A stretch of 64,000 nt of DNA from Halosolutus gelatinilyticus (GTDB taxonomy: Archaea > Halobacteriota > Halobacteria > Halobacteriales > Natrialbaceae), in NCBI RefSeq assembly GCF_023028105.1, contig NZ_CP095491.1:1240001-1304000 (forward strand), given 5' to 3'. The notes under the pieces are model-generated. The model did not search any database, was not told where the DNA came from, and saw only the letters and a program-made list of their open reading frames with translations. The stretch's first letter is position 1; the number at the start of each line of letters is the position of its first letter. The translations under genes were made by a program, and so were the position numbers. Positions 18,254 through 28,351 of the stretch are shown piece by piece.

Positions 18254-18712
18254 ATGAGCGATACACCGACCGATACGACAGATCCGAGCACCGAACGCGG
18301 AACCGACACCAGAACCGATCGGAACACGCTGAACACGGACGTCATGCAGTGGGTCAGCGCCCTCGCCGCGCTGATCGGACTGTACGTCGTCGCGTCGCCG
18401 TTCATCCTCGAATCGACGGAGGCGGCGATCTGGAACGACTCGCTCGTCGGAACGGCGATCTTCCTGCTCGCCGGCTACAACTTCGTCCGCCTGTCGCGCG
18501 ATCGACTGGCGAGCGTGGGCGTCGCCTCGCTGAGCGTCCTGCTCGGCCTCTGGCTTCTCATCTCGCCCGCGGTGATCGAGATGGGGAGCAACGAACTCGC
18601 GACCGGAACGGCGATCTCCGGGCTGCTCATCGCCGCGCTGTCGGCGTACAACGCGTACGCCAACAGCAAGGCCGACGCGCCCGAGGACGCCGTCGCCCGA
18701 ACCCGCGCGTAA
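18254..18712 (+). CDS. SPW-repeat membrane protein
   Basis: A 152-residue membrane protein with four hydrophobic helices. It shows two copies of the SPW repeat: W-V-S-A-L-A...V-V-A-S-P-F-I-L followed by a Trp, and G-L-W-L-L-I-S-P-A-V-I. The N-terminal 35 residues are hydrophilic and Thr/Asp-rich. SPW proteins are widespread in haloarchaea and actinobacteria; no function is established. The gene is 138 bp after the siderophore operon, and I see no iron box in front of it. Confidence 0.85.
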   Translation: MSDTPTDTTDPSTERGTDTRTDRNTLNTDVMQWVSALAALIGLYVVASPFILESTEAAIWNDSLVGTAIFLLAGYNFVRLSRDRLASVGVASLSVLLGLWLLISPAVIEMGSNELATGTAISGLLIAALSAYNAYANSKADAPEDAVARTRA

Positions 18713-18782
18713 TCGACCACGGACGACGATTTTTCCGACGGGACGTTCGACCCGCATCCGGCGGACCGGGTGGTCGCCGTCG

Positions 18783-20033
18783 CTACGGCTCGACCACCGC
18801 CGGTACGCCGGCCCGATCGAGCGCCGATCGGCGCTCCGCGCCGGTCAATCGGTACGGCTCGATAGCGTCCTCGAGCGGCCCCAGTTCCGCGCGACGGCGC
18901 CGGTGACCGGCGAGGAAGTCCGCGATCCGTTCGATCGCGATCTCCTTCAGCTCGCCGCTGAGCAGGTCGCCCGCGCGGTAGTCGGCCGCGATGCGATCGA
19001 GTTCGTCGTCGTCTGCCTCGAAGAAGTACCGCAGGTACTGGAAGGGGACGTCGACGGTCGGATCGCCGCCGCGCTCGCGGTGTTCCGCGACCGTCGCCTG
19101 CCCGCCCGTGTACGCGTGCGTGCGTATCGTCTCCGCGACGGTCGCGGGATCGGCCGCGAGTTCGATCGACGGCGCGTCGTCGGAGGAACTCATCTTGCCC
19201 GGTCCGGCGAGACTCGGGAGGAATCGGCCGAGCAGCGCGCCCGGCTTCTCGACCGGAAGCGCCTCCTTCGCGGCGACGTCGCGACAGACCCGGACGTGCG
19301 GATCCTGATCCACCGCGATCGGGACGAGCGTCGGCTGGCGCCCCTCGACGAACTGGGGGAGCAGCAGGTGGGTCGCCTGCACGGCCGGGTAGAACTGCAA
19401 CCCGACGGAGTCCTGCTCACCGTAGACGGCCTCGACGGTCGCCGGCGTGAGGTGTGCCGCGAGGCGGACGGCGATCGGGTAGATCACGTCCGCGTCGGCC
19501 GTGTCGACGACGATTCTCGTTTTACCTGGATCGAAGCCGACCGCGAGCACGTCTCGCAGGTTATCGCGCGCGTACTCGCCGATCTCGGCGAACGACCGAT
19601 CCTTCGCGAGGAACTTCTCGTCGTCCGAGAGCGGGACGTAGACCGTGGCTCCCGTCGCCTCCTGAAAGCGCTTCGCGAGGTACAGCGGGAGGATGTGACC
19701 GAGGTGCATGGGCCCCGAGGGTCCCCTGCCGGTCACGATCGCGTGTGGCTCGCCCGCCTCGGCGGCGTCGAGGTAGCCGTCGACGTCTCGGCCCGCATAA
19801 AAGGTCCGCCGCCGGAGCAGCGGGTGGTCCGGAAAGCGCGCGATCTGGTCGTCGGTCAGCGGATCGGCTCCGAACCGATCGAGCAGTTTCTCGTAGTCGA
19901 TCTCGCCGGCGACGGCGTAGGGCGTGACGACGAAGTCGTCTGCGTCACCGTCGTCCGTCGGCTGTTCGGAGTCGTCGGCGCGATCGATCGGCCGGCGTTC
20001 GGAGCGGGTCCGTGCGTCGTTCGTGTCGTCCAT
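18783..20033 (-). CDS. trpS: Tryptophanyl-tRNA synthetase
   Basis: A 416-residue class Ic aminoacyl-tRNA synthetase that charges tRNA-Trp. It carries the HIGH-equivalent GPMHLGH (residues about 107-113) and the KMSSS loop (about 256-260), with an archaeal/eukaryal-type N-terminal extension. The ATG at 20033 is chosen over frames reaching further upstream, because the sequence before it is basic and not protein-like. Haloarchaea often carry two TrpS paralogues and I cannot say which this is. A long imperfect hairpin lies 125-167 bp upstream of the start (20158-20200). Confidence 0.92.
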   Translation of the reverse strand: MDDTNDARTRSERRPIDRADDSEQPTDDGDADDFVVTPYAVAGEIDYEKLLDRFGADPLTDDQIARFPDHPLLRRRTFYAGRDVDGYLDAAEAGEPHAIVTGRGPSGPMHLGHILPLYLAKRFQEATGATVYVPLSDDEKFLAKDRSFAEIGEYARDNLRDVLAVGFDPGKTRIVVDTADADVIYPIAVRLAAHLTPATVEAVYGEQDSVGLQFYPAVQATHLLLPQFVEGRQPTLVPIAVDQDPHVRVCRDVAAKEALPVEKPGALLGRFLPSLAGPGKMSSSDDAPSIELAADPATVAETIRTHAYTGGQATVAEHRERGGDPTVDVPFQYLRYFFEADDDELDRIAADYRAGDLLSGELKEIAIERIADFLAGHRRRRAELGPLEDAIEPYRLTGAERRSALDRAGVPAVVEP

Positions 20034-20157
20034 ATCGATTGTGTACGTTGTAACTGGTCGGATGCGGTTGACTGGCAGGTCGGAACACGAGAGAACGAAG
20101 GGAGCGCGCGCCGCCACGGGCGCCGGGTTAGGCCGCACCGTCCGTCGCGACGACACT

Positions 20158-20200
20158 GTCCGCTCTCGATCGGGCGTGCCACCGCCACGCGAGAGCGGAC
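20158..20200. repeat. Long hairpin between rio1 and trpS
   Basis: A 10-bp perfect stem GTCCGCTCTC/GAGAGCGGAC (20158-20167 with 20191-20200) continues, after a bulge of about 6 nt, into an inner GCGTG/CACGC stem with a CCACCGC loop. It lies downstream of rio1 and upstream of trpS on the same strand. It could be a processing or 3'-end signal or a leader structure. Confidence 0.6.
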
Positions 20201-20289
20201 GTCATCGATTCGACGTACCCGGGGAGCGACGAAAAGCCTTCCGGGCGGAACGGCGGGAGTCGGCGAGAGTCGGCGCGAGAGCGGGACCG

Positions 20290-21159
20290 TCAGTCCCGCG
20301 ACGGATCGGGGTCCGGGCTCGTGACGAACTCGAGCAGTTCGTCCGCGTCGGCGTCGAGCCCCTGTCGCGCGAAGAAGTTCGCGACGTTGCGACAGTCGCG
20401 TTCGAGGAACCCCCGGCTGTTCGGGTGGTGGACGGTGACGGCCTGTCCGAGATCGATGACCACGAGCTGGCCATCGTCGAAGACGACGTTGTACTCGCTC
20501 AGATCGCCGTGGATCAGCCCGGCCGAGTACAGCCGGCGCATGTACTCGCGCATGACGTCGTAGGCGGTCTGGGGGTTCTCGATGTGGACCTCGCCGAGGC
20601 GCTTCGCGCGGCCGTCCTCGTTTCCGATGTACTCCATGACCAGCACGTTACGCTCGGCGGCGATCGGTTCGGGAACGCGGACGCCGGCGGTTTTCGCCCG
20701 CGACAGGTTGGCGAACTCCTTTTTGACCCACGCGAGGACGACGTCCTTCTTCTTGCCGCCCAGGCCCTCGAAGCGGGGATCGCCTTCGAGGTAGTCGCGC
20801 ATCTGCCGGAAGTTCGAGGCGTTGATCCGGTAGACCTTCACCGCGACCTCGCGATCGTCGCCCAGCGCGTGGTAGACGTTGGCTTCCTTGCCCGTCGAGA
20901 GCGGCCCGCCGAACGCTTCGACGTAGCCGTCCTGGACCAGTTTGTACAGCGCCGCGAAAGTCGCGTCGTCGAATACCGACTGTTCGACCTTGAACTGGTC
21001 GGCGTCCTTGATCCGCTCCTGAAACTCGTTGAACTCCCGATCGCGTTTGCGGGCGATCCGATCGGCCTCGGTGTCCGAGACGTCGATCTCCTCCCACTCG
21101 TCGCCCGGCGTCTCGGCCTCGTCGAGGTCGACCAGCCCGTACTCCGTTCCCTGTCCCAT
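20290..21159 (-). CDS. rio1: RIO1-family atypical serine protein kinase
   Basis: A 289-residue RIO-type kinase involved in late 40S-like subunit maturation. Diagnostic parts are the glycine-poor ATP loop STGKEANVY (residues 88-96), the lysine in AVKVY (108), the catalytic loop HGDLSEYNV (about 215) and the metal-binding IDLGQAV (about 235). The acidic N-terminal 40 residues are typical of the haloarchaeal form. In many archaea eIF1A lies just upstream and the KH/Pno1 gene just downstream; here a repeat element (21251-21534) lies upstream, and the KH gene is about 12 kb away. Confidence 0.94.
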   Translation of the reverse strand: MGQGTEYGLVDLDEAETPGDEWEEIDVSDTEADRIARKRDREFNEFQERIKDADQFKVEQSVFDDATFAALYKLVQDGYVEAFGGPLSTGKEANVYHALGDDREVAVKVYRINASNFRQMRDYLEGDPRFEGLGGKKKDVVLAWVKKEFANLSRAKTAGVRVPEPIAAERNVLVMEYIGNEDGRAKRLGEVHIENPQTAYDVMREYMRRLYSAGLIHGDLSEYNVVFDDGQLVVIDLGQAVTVHHPNSRGFLERDCRNVANFFARQGLDADADELLEFVTSPDPDPSRD

Positions 21160-21250
21160 CTACACGATGGTAGGGCCGCACACGGGTAAAGTACTGGGTA
21201 TCGTTCACCGATCGGATTTGGAGGAGAGCGTGAGTTATCGTTCGTATCTA

Positions 21251-21534
21251 AGAACACTACGAAAGCCCCTGGCGCGCTCGACGTCGTCGGCACTACGCGC
21301 CGACTGCTCGAGGGACCTCCGATCCCTCGCTGGCTGCGACTTGCTGCGCGCTTCGCTCCCGCTGGTCGCTCTCGTTCGAAAGGCGCTTTGCGCCTTTCGT
21401 GATCACGAGAGAGCGAAGCTCTCTCGAACGACAGTGCTTGCAACGTCTCGCTCGTCGAGCGCGCCAGCCCCTTTTAGTCCCCCCCTCGGTGAAAGCCCGG
21501 ACTGCTGAGACAGGTGGGGCTTTCGTAGTGTTCT
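21251..21534. mobile_element. MITE-like element, copy 1 (284 bp, 19-bp terminal inverted repeats)
   Basis: AGAACACTACGAAAGCCCC (21251-21269) returns as its exact reverse complement at 21516-21534. Inside, a 15-bp stem (21269-21283 with 21453-21467) abuts the left terminus. Two perfect hairpins with 3-nt loops (21377-21399 and 21406-21426) occupy the middle. It shares the blocks GGCTGCGACT... (21332-21354) and AGCCCCTTTTAGTCCC (21466-21481) with copy 2 at 48947-49218. It has no coding capacity. A short target duplication is not evident. It lies between the divergent genes rio1 and the methanethiol oxidase. Confidence 0.75.
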
Positions 21535-21654
21535 CAGCCGTTTCTGTGATGAAAACACAGAGTTTGAACCGCATTCATTCGCCGGAAAATTCGCGTTTCG
21601 ATCGCCCCGATACCCCGTGTTAGACTTATCTGCGGGTTCGTGGTAGGCCGACGT

Positions 21655-23055
21655 ATGAGCGATGCTAGCAGCGGTAGTTCCGAAGCGGGACCGGACCACG
21701 AACACGAGCACCACGAGCACGAGGGGCCGGGCTACGCGACGCCGCAGGCCGCGATCGAGGAGGGCGATCGGGAGAACCTCGCGTACGTGATGAGCCTGTA
21801 CGTCGGGACGGACGTCGACGCGTCGGACTTCGTGGCGGTCGTCGACCTCGATCCGGACTCCGAGACCTACTGCGAGATCGTCGATCGGATCGAAATGCCC
21901 GAGAAGGGCGACGAACTCCACCACTTCGGGTGGAACGCCTGTTCCTCGTCGTGCCACATGGAGGGACTCGAGCGCAGACACCTGATCGTCCCCGGCCAGC
22001 GCTCCTCGCGGATTCACGTGATCGACACGAAAGACCGGCGAAATCCGGAGCTGGTCGAGGTGATCGAGCCCGAGGAGGTCTTCGAGCACGACCTCTCGGC
22101 GCCGCACACGGTTCACTGCGTGCCGGACGGCGAGATCATGATCAGCATGCTCGGGGACGCCGACGGCGAGCTGCCGGGCGGCTTCCTCCAACTCAACGAC
22201 GACTTCGAGATCGAGGGTCGGTGGGATCCGCCGGGCGAGATCGAGATGAACTACGACTACTGGTACCAGCCCCGCCAGAACGTGATGGTCTCGAGCGAGT
22301 GGGCCGCCCCCAAAACGTACTATCCCGGATTCGACCTCGACGACGTCGAGGCGGGCAACTACGGCCGGAAGCTCCACTTCTGGGACTGGGAGGCGGGCAC
22401 CGTCGAGCAGACGATCGACCTCGGCGAGGAGGGACTCATTCCGCTCGAAGTACGGTTCCTCCACACGCCCGAATCGACTCACGGGTTCGTCGGCGCCGCG
22501 CTCTCGTCGAACGTATTCCACTTCTGGGAGGACGACGGCGAGTACCGCGCGGAGAAGGTGATCGACTTCGAGAGTCGCGAGCACCCCGACTGGGACATGC
22601 CCGTTCCCGCCCTGCCGACGGACATCCTGATCTCGATGGACGATCGATACCTGTTCGGCTCGAACTGGCTCCACGGCGATATCTGGATGTACGACGTCTC
22701 CGACCCGTCGAACCCGCGGCGGGCCGACTCGCTCTCGATCGGCGGCACCTTCGGCGAGATCCAGGAGGTGCAGGGCCGGGAACTCGCCGCCGGCCCGCAG
22801 ATGATCCAGCTGAGCCTCGACGGCGAGCGCCTCTACTGGACCACTTCCTTGTTCTCCTCGTGGGACGACCAGTTCTACCCCGAGGAGGCCGAACGGGGAT
22901 CGGTGATGCTGAAGGCCGACGTCGACCCGCGAAACGGGACGCTCGAACTCGACGAGGAGTTCCTCGTCGACTGGGGCGAGTTACCCGAGGGACCCGCCCG
23001 CGCCCACGAGATCCGCTGGCCCGACGGCGACTGCACGAGCGACGTCTGGCAGTAA
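21655..23055 (+). CDS. Selenium-binding protein 56 family / methanethiol oxidase
   Basis: A 466-residue SBP56-family protein. Characterised relatives are copper-dependent methanethiol oxidases yielding formaldehyde, H2S and H2O2. The family core is well kept: HHFGWNACSSSCHM (His89, His90, Cys96, Cys100), the APHTVHC segment, and the late GPQMIQLSLDG. The N-terminus carries a His/Glu-rich run (residues 14-23) that could bind copper. ATG 21655 is preferred to an upstream GTG in frame. A [2Fe-2S] ferredoxin gene starts 8 bp after the stop, suggesting an operon and an electron-transfer partner. Confidence 0.9.
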   Translation: MSDASSGSSEAGPDHEHEHHEHEGPGYATPQAAIEEGDRENLAYVMSLYVGTDVDASDFVAVVDLDPDSETYCEIVDRIEMPEKGDELHHFGWNACSSSCHMEGLERRHLIVPGQRSSRIHVIDTKDRRNPELVEVIEPEEVFEHDLSAPHTVHCVPDGEIMISMLGDADGELPGGFLQLNDDFEIEGRWDPPGEIEMNYDYWYQPRQNVMVSSEWAAPKTYYPGFDLDDVEAGNYGRKLHFWDWEAGTVEQTIDLGEEGLIPLEVRFLHTPESTHGFVGAALSSNVFHFWEDDGEYRAEKVIDFESREHPDWDMPVPALPTDILISMDDRYLFGSNWLHGDIWMYDVSDPSNPRRADSLSIGGTFGEIQEVQGRELAAGPQMIQLSLDGERLYWTTSLFSSWDDQFYPEEAERGSVMLKADVDPRNGTLELDEEFLVDWGELPEGPARAHEIRWPDGDCTSDVWQ

Positions 23056-23063
23056 GCCGATCG

Positions 23064-23450
23064 ATGGCTCGCCACGAGGTCACGCTCGACTGGGTCGGCG
23101 GGCAGACGCGGATGATCGACGTCGACGAGGACGAGACGGTGCTCGCGGCGGCCCAGCGAGCCGGCGCGCCGTTACCCTTACCCTACGGCTGTCGCACGGG
23201 CGCGTGCGGGACGTGTGTGGGGCGGCTACTCTCTATCGAGGGGAGCGAGGCGGCGGGTGACGACGGACGCACTGCGGAATCGATCGACGTCGCGGACGCG
23301 TTCGCGTACCGGCGCGAGCCGCGGGCGCTAAAACCCCGCCACCGGGACGACGGTTACGTGCTCCTGTGTATCGCCAGACCGCGGGCGAACAGCCGGGTCG
23401 CCGTCGGCTCGCGGGTGCAGTCCGAACTGGTCGACAACCCCTGGAAGTAG
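23064..23450 (+). CDS. [2Fe-2S] ferredoxin
   Basis: A 128-residue plant-type ferredoxin. The cluster ligands are Cys43, Cys48, Cys51 (pattern Cx4Cx2C in GCRTGACGTC) and Cys102 in the VLLCIARP block. It lacks the long acidic N-terminal domain of the major haloarchaeal ferredoxin. It should carry single electrons in the cytoplasm. The 8-bp gap to the methanethiol-oxidase gene argues for a shared transcript and perhaps a shared pathway. Confidence 0.9.
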   Translation: MARHEVTLDWVGGQTRMIDVDEDETVLAAAQRAGAPLPLPYGCRTGACGTCVGRLLSIEGSEAAGDDGRTAESIDVADAFAYRREPRALKPRHRDDGYVLLCIARPRANSRVAVGSRVQSELVDNPWK

Positions 23451-23554
23451 CGACGAACGCCGGCGGAGAGACCAGCGATAGGCCTGGCCGGTTCGTCGAG
23501 CGGTACGGTCGTTCGTCGGTGGTCCGGACGGCGATCGATCGGGGACGCGAGCGG

Positions 23555-23863
23555 TCACTCGTCGCGGCGCGGGCGAATCGTAATGACCCCGGAATCCGTG
23601 ATCGCGACTCTGTACTCGAGGTACGCGAACGTAACCGTGCAATCGGCGTCGGAGCGATCGGCGCAGATTCGATCGAGCGCTTCCGGATCGACGAATTCGT
23701 ACAACGGGTCGAGCCGTATCGGTTCGACGTCTCGAACGTCGGCGATCGCCTCGATCACGGCTTCGCTCGGATCGATGGCTGCGCGATCGAACTGCGCTTC
23801 GAACACGTCGGTTACGGGGTCGTACACGACCGACACGCCCCGCGTAGACGATTCACCGGTCAA
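23555..23863 (-). CDS. HalOD1 output-domain protein
   Basis: A 102-residue stand-alone HalOD1 domain, a haloarchaea-specific module usually found as output of signalling proteins or as a single-domain protein. The pattern is typical: VSVVYDP near the start, AVIEAIADVRDVEPIRLDPLY in the middle and a final strand pair ending GVITIRP. Function is unknown. Its start codon overlaps the stop of the Lrp-type regulator by 4 bp, so the two are probably co-translated and may act together. Confidence 0.8.
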   Translation of the reverse strand: MTGESSTRGVSVVYDPVTDVFEAQFDRAAIDPSEAVIEAIADVRDVEPIRLDPLYEFVDPEALDRICADRSDADCTVTFAYLEYRVAITDSGVITIRPRRDE

Positions 23864-24336
23864 AATTCCCCTCCCCGCACGATATGCCGTCCGAAGTGGC
23901 TAAACGGCTGCGTGTACGTCTCCTTGATGATCTTCGTGTTGACCACTTCCATCCCGATCTCGCTCAGTTCGTCGGTGATGCGGGCGACGTCGTCGGATTC
24001 CGTACCGACGGCGTCGATCTGAACGTTTTCCTTTCCGTTGAGGACCTCTCGGACGGCGATGATGCCGTTTACGTCGCGGGCCTCGTCCACGAGGTGTTCT
24101 CGTTGCGGATTGGGTGCGCTACAGATGATCTCGACGTAGAGCTGGAGACCGGCCTTGTCGTAGTCGATGTCCGGATAATAGCCGCGGATGATGCTGGCGT
24201 CCTCCAATTTCTCGATGCGGTTACGGACCGTACTGGCCGAGACGCCGACTCGGTCTCCGATCTCTTCCGTGGTAACGCTTCGAGCGTCACGCTGAAGCAG
24301 GTATAAAATCCCTTTGTCGACATCGTCCAGTTCCAT
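23860..24336 (-). CDS. Lrp/AsnC-family transcriptional regulator
   Basis: A 158-residue DNA-binding protein: N-terminal winged helix-turn-helix (TTEEIGDRVGVSASTVRNRIEKLED, residues about 21-45), then a RAM-like ligand-binding/oligomerisation domain. ATG 24336 is taken rather than the upstream in-frame GTG at 24348, since MELDDVDKGIL is the usual family start. Such regulators commonly sense amino acids. The upstream region (24337-24626) is AT-rich and holds the divergent promoters of this gene and ligA. Confidence 0.9.
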   Translation of the reverse strand: MELDDVDKGILYLLQRDARSVTTEEIGDRVGVSASTVRNRIEKLEDASIIRGYYPDIDYDKAGLQLYVEIICSAPNPQREHLVDEARDVNGIIAVREVLNGKENVQIDAVGTESDDVARITDELSEIGMEVVNTKIIKETYTQPFSHFGRHIVRGGEF

Positions 24337-24537
24337 GGCAGTCCTCACGCACCATCACCCAATGAGTTTTTCGCAATAATCTATGGGTATAGTGTTAAAA
24401 GAACAATTGTCGGGATGTAATCTGCTAAATTAGCATCGTTCTCTCACTTTACCAATTAATTCCATCATCAAGTTTGCGAAAATCATACCGTGCTGTGTGG
24501 AACCAGGCACAATCGGGAGGAGAACTCCTGATCTCGA

Positions 24538-24551
24538 GCGGTCGCGACCGC
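24538..24551. promoter_or_regulatory. 14-bp perfect palindrome upstream of ligA
   Basis: GCGGTCGCGACCGC lies 76 bp before the ligA start, just after a shorter AGGAG-AA-CTCCT palindrome. It could be an operator, but no known regulator site is recognised. Confidence 0.35.
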
Positions 24552-24623
24552 CGATACGGCGCGTTCGAAGCGTGTCCCGTCGGCCAGTCAGTAACGTTAA
24601 CCGAACCGAGCGGTTATCGTTGA

Positions 24624-26711
<2,088 letters not shown>

Positions 26712-26732
26712 GCGGCGATCGAACCCGGCGGA

Positions 26733-26921
26733 TCAGGCGAGTCGGCTGGCGGCCACGATGACGGCGATCGCCGCGACGACGGCGCCGATGATCGTGGGAA
26801 CGAGTTGTCCGCTCCCCCACTCCCAGCCGAAGACCTGGGTTCCCACGACCGCGACGAGCGCGACGGCGACGCCGATCGCGGTGACGATCGATGACGAGTT
26901 TCGTCCGAACGAGAACGACAT
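26733..26921 (-). CDS. Small two-helix membrane protein
   Basis: A 62-residue protein with a short hydrophilic N-terminus, two hydrophobic helices (about 13-32 and 40-60) separated by GWEWGSGQL, and almost no tail. No family is recognised. The ATG is followed by acceptable haloarchaeal coding sequence, and an AT-rich upstream region could serve as promoter. It converges with ligA, 21 bp apart. Confidence 0.6.
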   Translation of the reverse strand: MSFSFGRNSSSIVTAIGVAVALVAVVGTQVFGWEWGSGQLVPTIIGAVVAAIAVIVAASRLA

Positions 26922-27051
26922 TGTAGAGATGACAATTCGTCAACTGATAACTCTTGGGGTCGCCGTCGGACGGAGGTCGGTTGCGCAGAGAGCGAGGTAC
27001 CCAACCGAAAACGACGAACCGGACGACGAAACCGAGACGAACCGAGACGAC

Positions 27052-27144
27052 CTACCTGACTCGGACGAGTCGTTCGCACCAACACTCCGGACAGCCGAAG
27101 TCGTTCGCCTCGACGGTACACCCGCAGTTCGCACACCTGTACAT
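27052..27144 (-). CDS. 30-residue zinc-finger microprotein
   Basis: ATG at 27144 opens a 30-codon frame with seven cysteines: Cx2CxC near the N-terminus (starting MYRCANCGC) and C-P-E-C-x-C about ten residues later. This is the layout of the small CPxCG-related zinc-finger proteins that are numerous in haloarchaea and often act in regulation. It is short, but the cysteine density is far above what chance non-coding sequence would give. No operon partner; 130 bp upstream of the small membrane-protein start on the same strand. Confidence 0.6.
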   Translation of the reverse strand: MYRCANCGCTVEANDFGCPECWCERLVRVR

Positions 27145-27373
27145 GGCCGCACCGGGAGATCGCTACCACCCGATCGGCGATCGGTACCGGTCTGACCGCT
27201 CCGTCACTCGGCAGGCAGTCGCCTGGCGATCCTCGCGACGGTTTCGCGTCTCTGGGCCTTCGTGGTGTCGCAATCAGTCCGGCCGTGCAAACGTAGTATC
27301 CAGATACTGTACAGGCCAGGAGATCACGTTACGATCGATCGTCCTATCGCGGCTACGAAAACGGAGTACCGAC

Positions 27374-28351
27374 TTAGAGGTCGACCCGATCGAACCGGTA
27401 GAGAGCGATGGCGATCGGGACGACGATCCAGGCCAGCAGGATGATAAAGGAGAACCAGTCCTGAAGGTAGAACGGAACGCCGTCCGGGAAGTAGGCGTCC
27501 GGATAGACCGTCCCGAGTTGGCTCCCGCCGGCCGAACTGATGACCGTGATCGCGTTCTGGAACGCGTTGCCGGGATCGATCGTCTCGATGAACAGCGCCC
27601 AGTCCGGAATTCGCTCCGCCGACTGTTCCTGAACGGATCCGTCCAAGGTGGGCGCCTGGTACGTGTAGCTGACGCCCTGAATAATCTCCCGTTGTACCAA
27701 CAGATCGAAGACGGTCCGGATCGCGTTCCAGACGACGTAGAACATGATGAACACGCCGAACATCGCGGCGCCGGCGATCGTCGTCGATCGCGTCACCGAC
27801 GAGAGCGAGACGGCGATGCTCGTGTAGGCGACGCCGTAGATGATCGCCATCACGAGCAGGCCCGCGTAGTCGACGATATCGAAGCTCCCGAGCAGCGCCG
27901 CCACGACGACCGCGGCGAAGGCGAAGCCGAGCACCAGGGAGATCGAGAGCACGGCCGATCGGCCGACCAGTTTCCCGAGGAGGACGTCCTTCCGGGAGTG
28001 GGGCAGCGAGAGCAGGATCTTGATGCTGCCGGTTTCGCGCTCGCCGGCGATGGCCTTCCAGCCGAGCACCAGCGCGATCAGCGGGATGATCAACCGGGTG
28101 ATCTGGCTGACGAAGAGGACGAGCGCCTCCGTGGTGGCGCCCGCCTGCGCGATGTCCTCGTTGAAGTACGCGATGGCGCCCGTCACGGTGACGAGCAGCG
28201 TGAAGAAGAAGATGCTCAGCCCCCAGAACGTCCAGGAGCGGACGGCGTCCTGGAAGTCCTTCTTCGCGACCGCGCGGACGCTCTCGAAGTTGACCGAACT
28301 CGAGGGAGCCGTGGTGCCCGATCCGGTTCCCGTTCCGGTTTCGGTGCTCAT
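27374..28351 (-). CDS. ABC-2-type transporter permease
   Basis: A 325-residue membrane protein of the ABC-2 family with about six helices: a soluble N-terminal segment (about 1-35), then a first helix near FWGLSIFFFTLLVTVTGAI and a C-terminal pair. The central GERETGSIKILLSLPHSRKDVLLGK motif is typical of ABC-2 permeases, such as the NosY type. The start overlaps the stop of the ATPase gene by 4 bp (ATGA), so both form one exporter. The cargo is not evident; drug, lipid or copper-site maturation roles are all known for such pairs. Confidence 0.9.
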   Translation of the reverse strand: MSTETGTGTGSGTTAPSSSVNFESVRAVAKKDFQDAVRSWTFWGLSIFFFTLLVTVTGAIAYFNEDIAQAGATTEALVLFVSQITRLIIPLIALVLGWKAIAGERETGSIKILLSLPHSRKDVLLGKLVGRSAVLSISLVLGFAFAAVVVAALLGSFDIVDYAGLLVMAIIYGVAYTSIAVSLSSVTRSTTIAGAAMFGVFIMFYVVWNAIRTVFDLLVQREIIQGVSYTYQAPTLDGSVQEQSAERIPDWALFIETIDPGNAFQNAITVISSAGGSQLGTVYPDAYFPDGVPFYLQDWFSFIILLAWIVVPIAIALYRFDRVDL

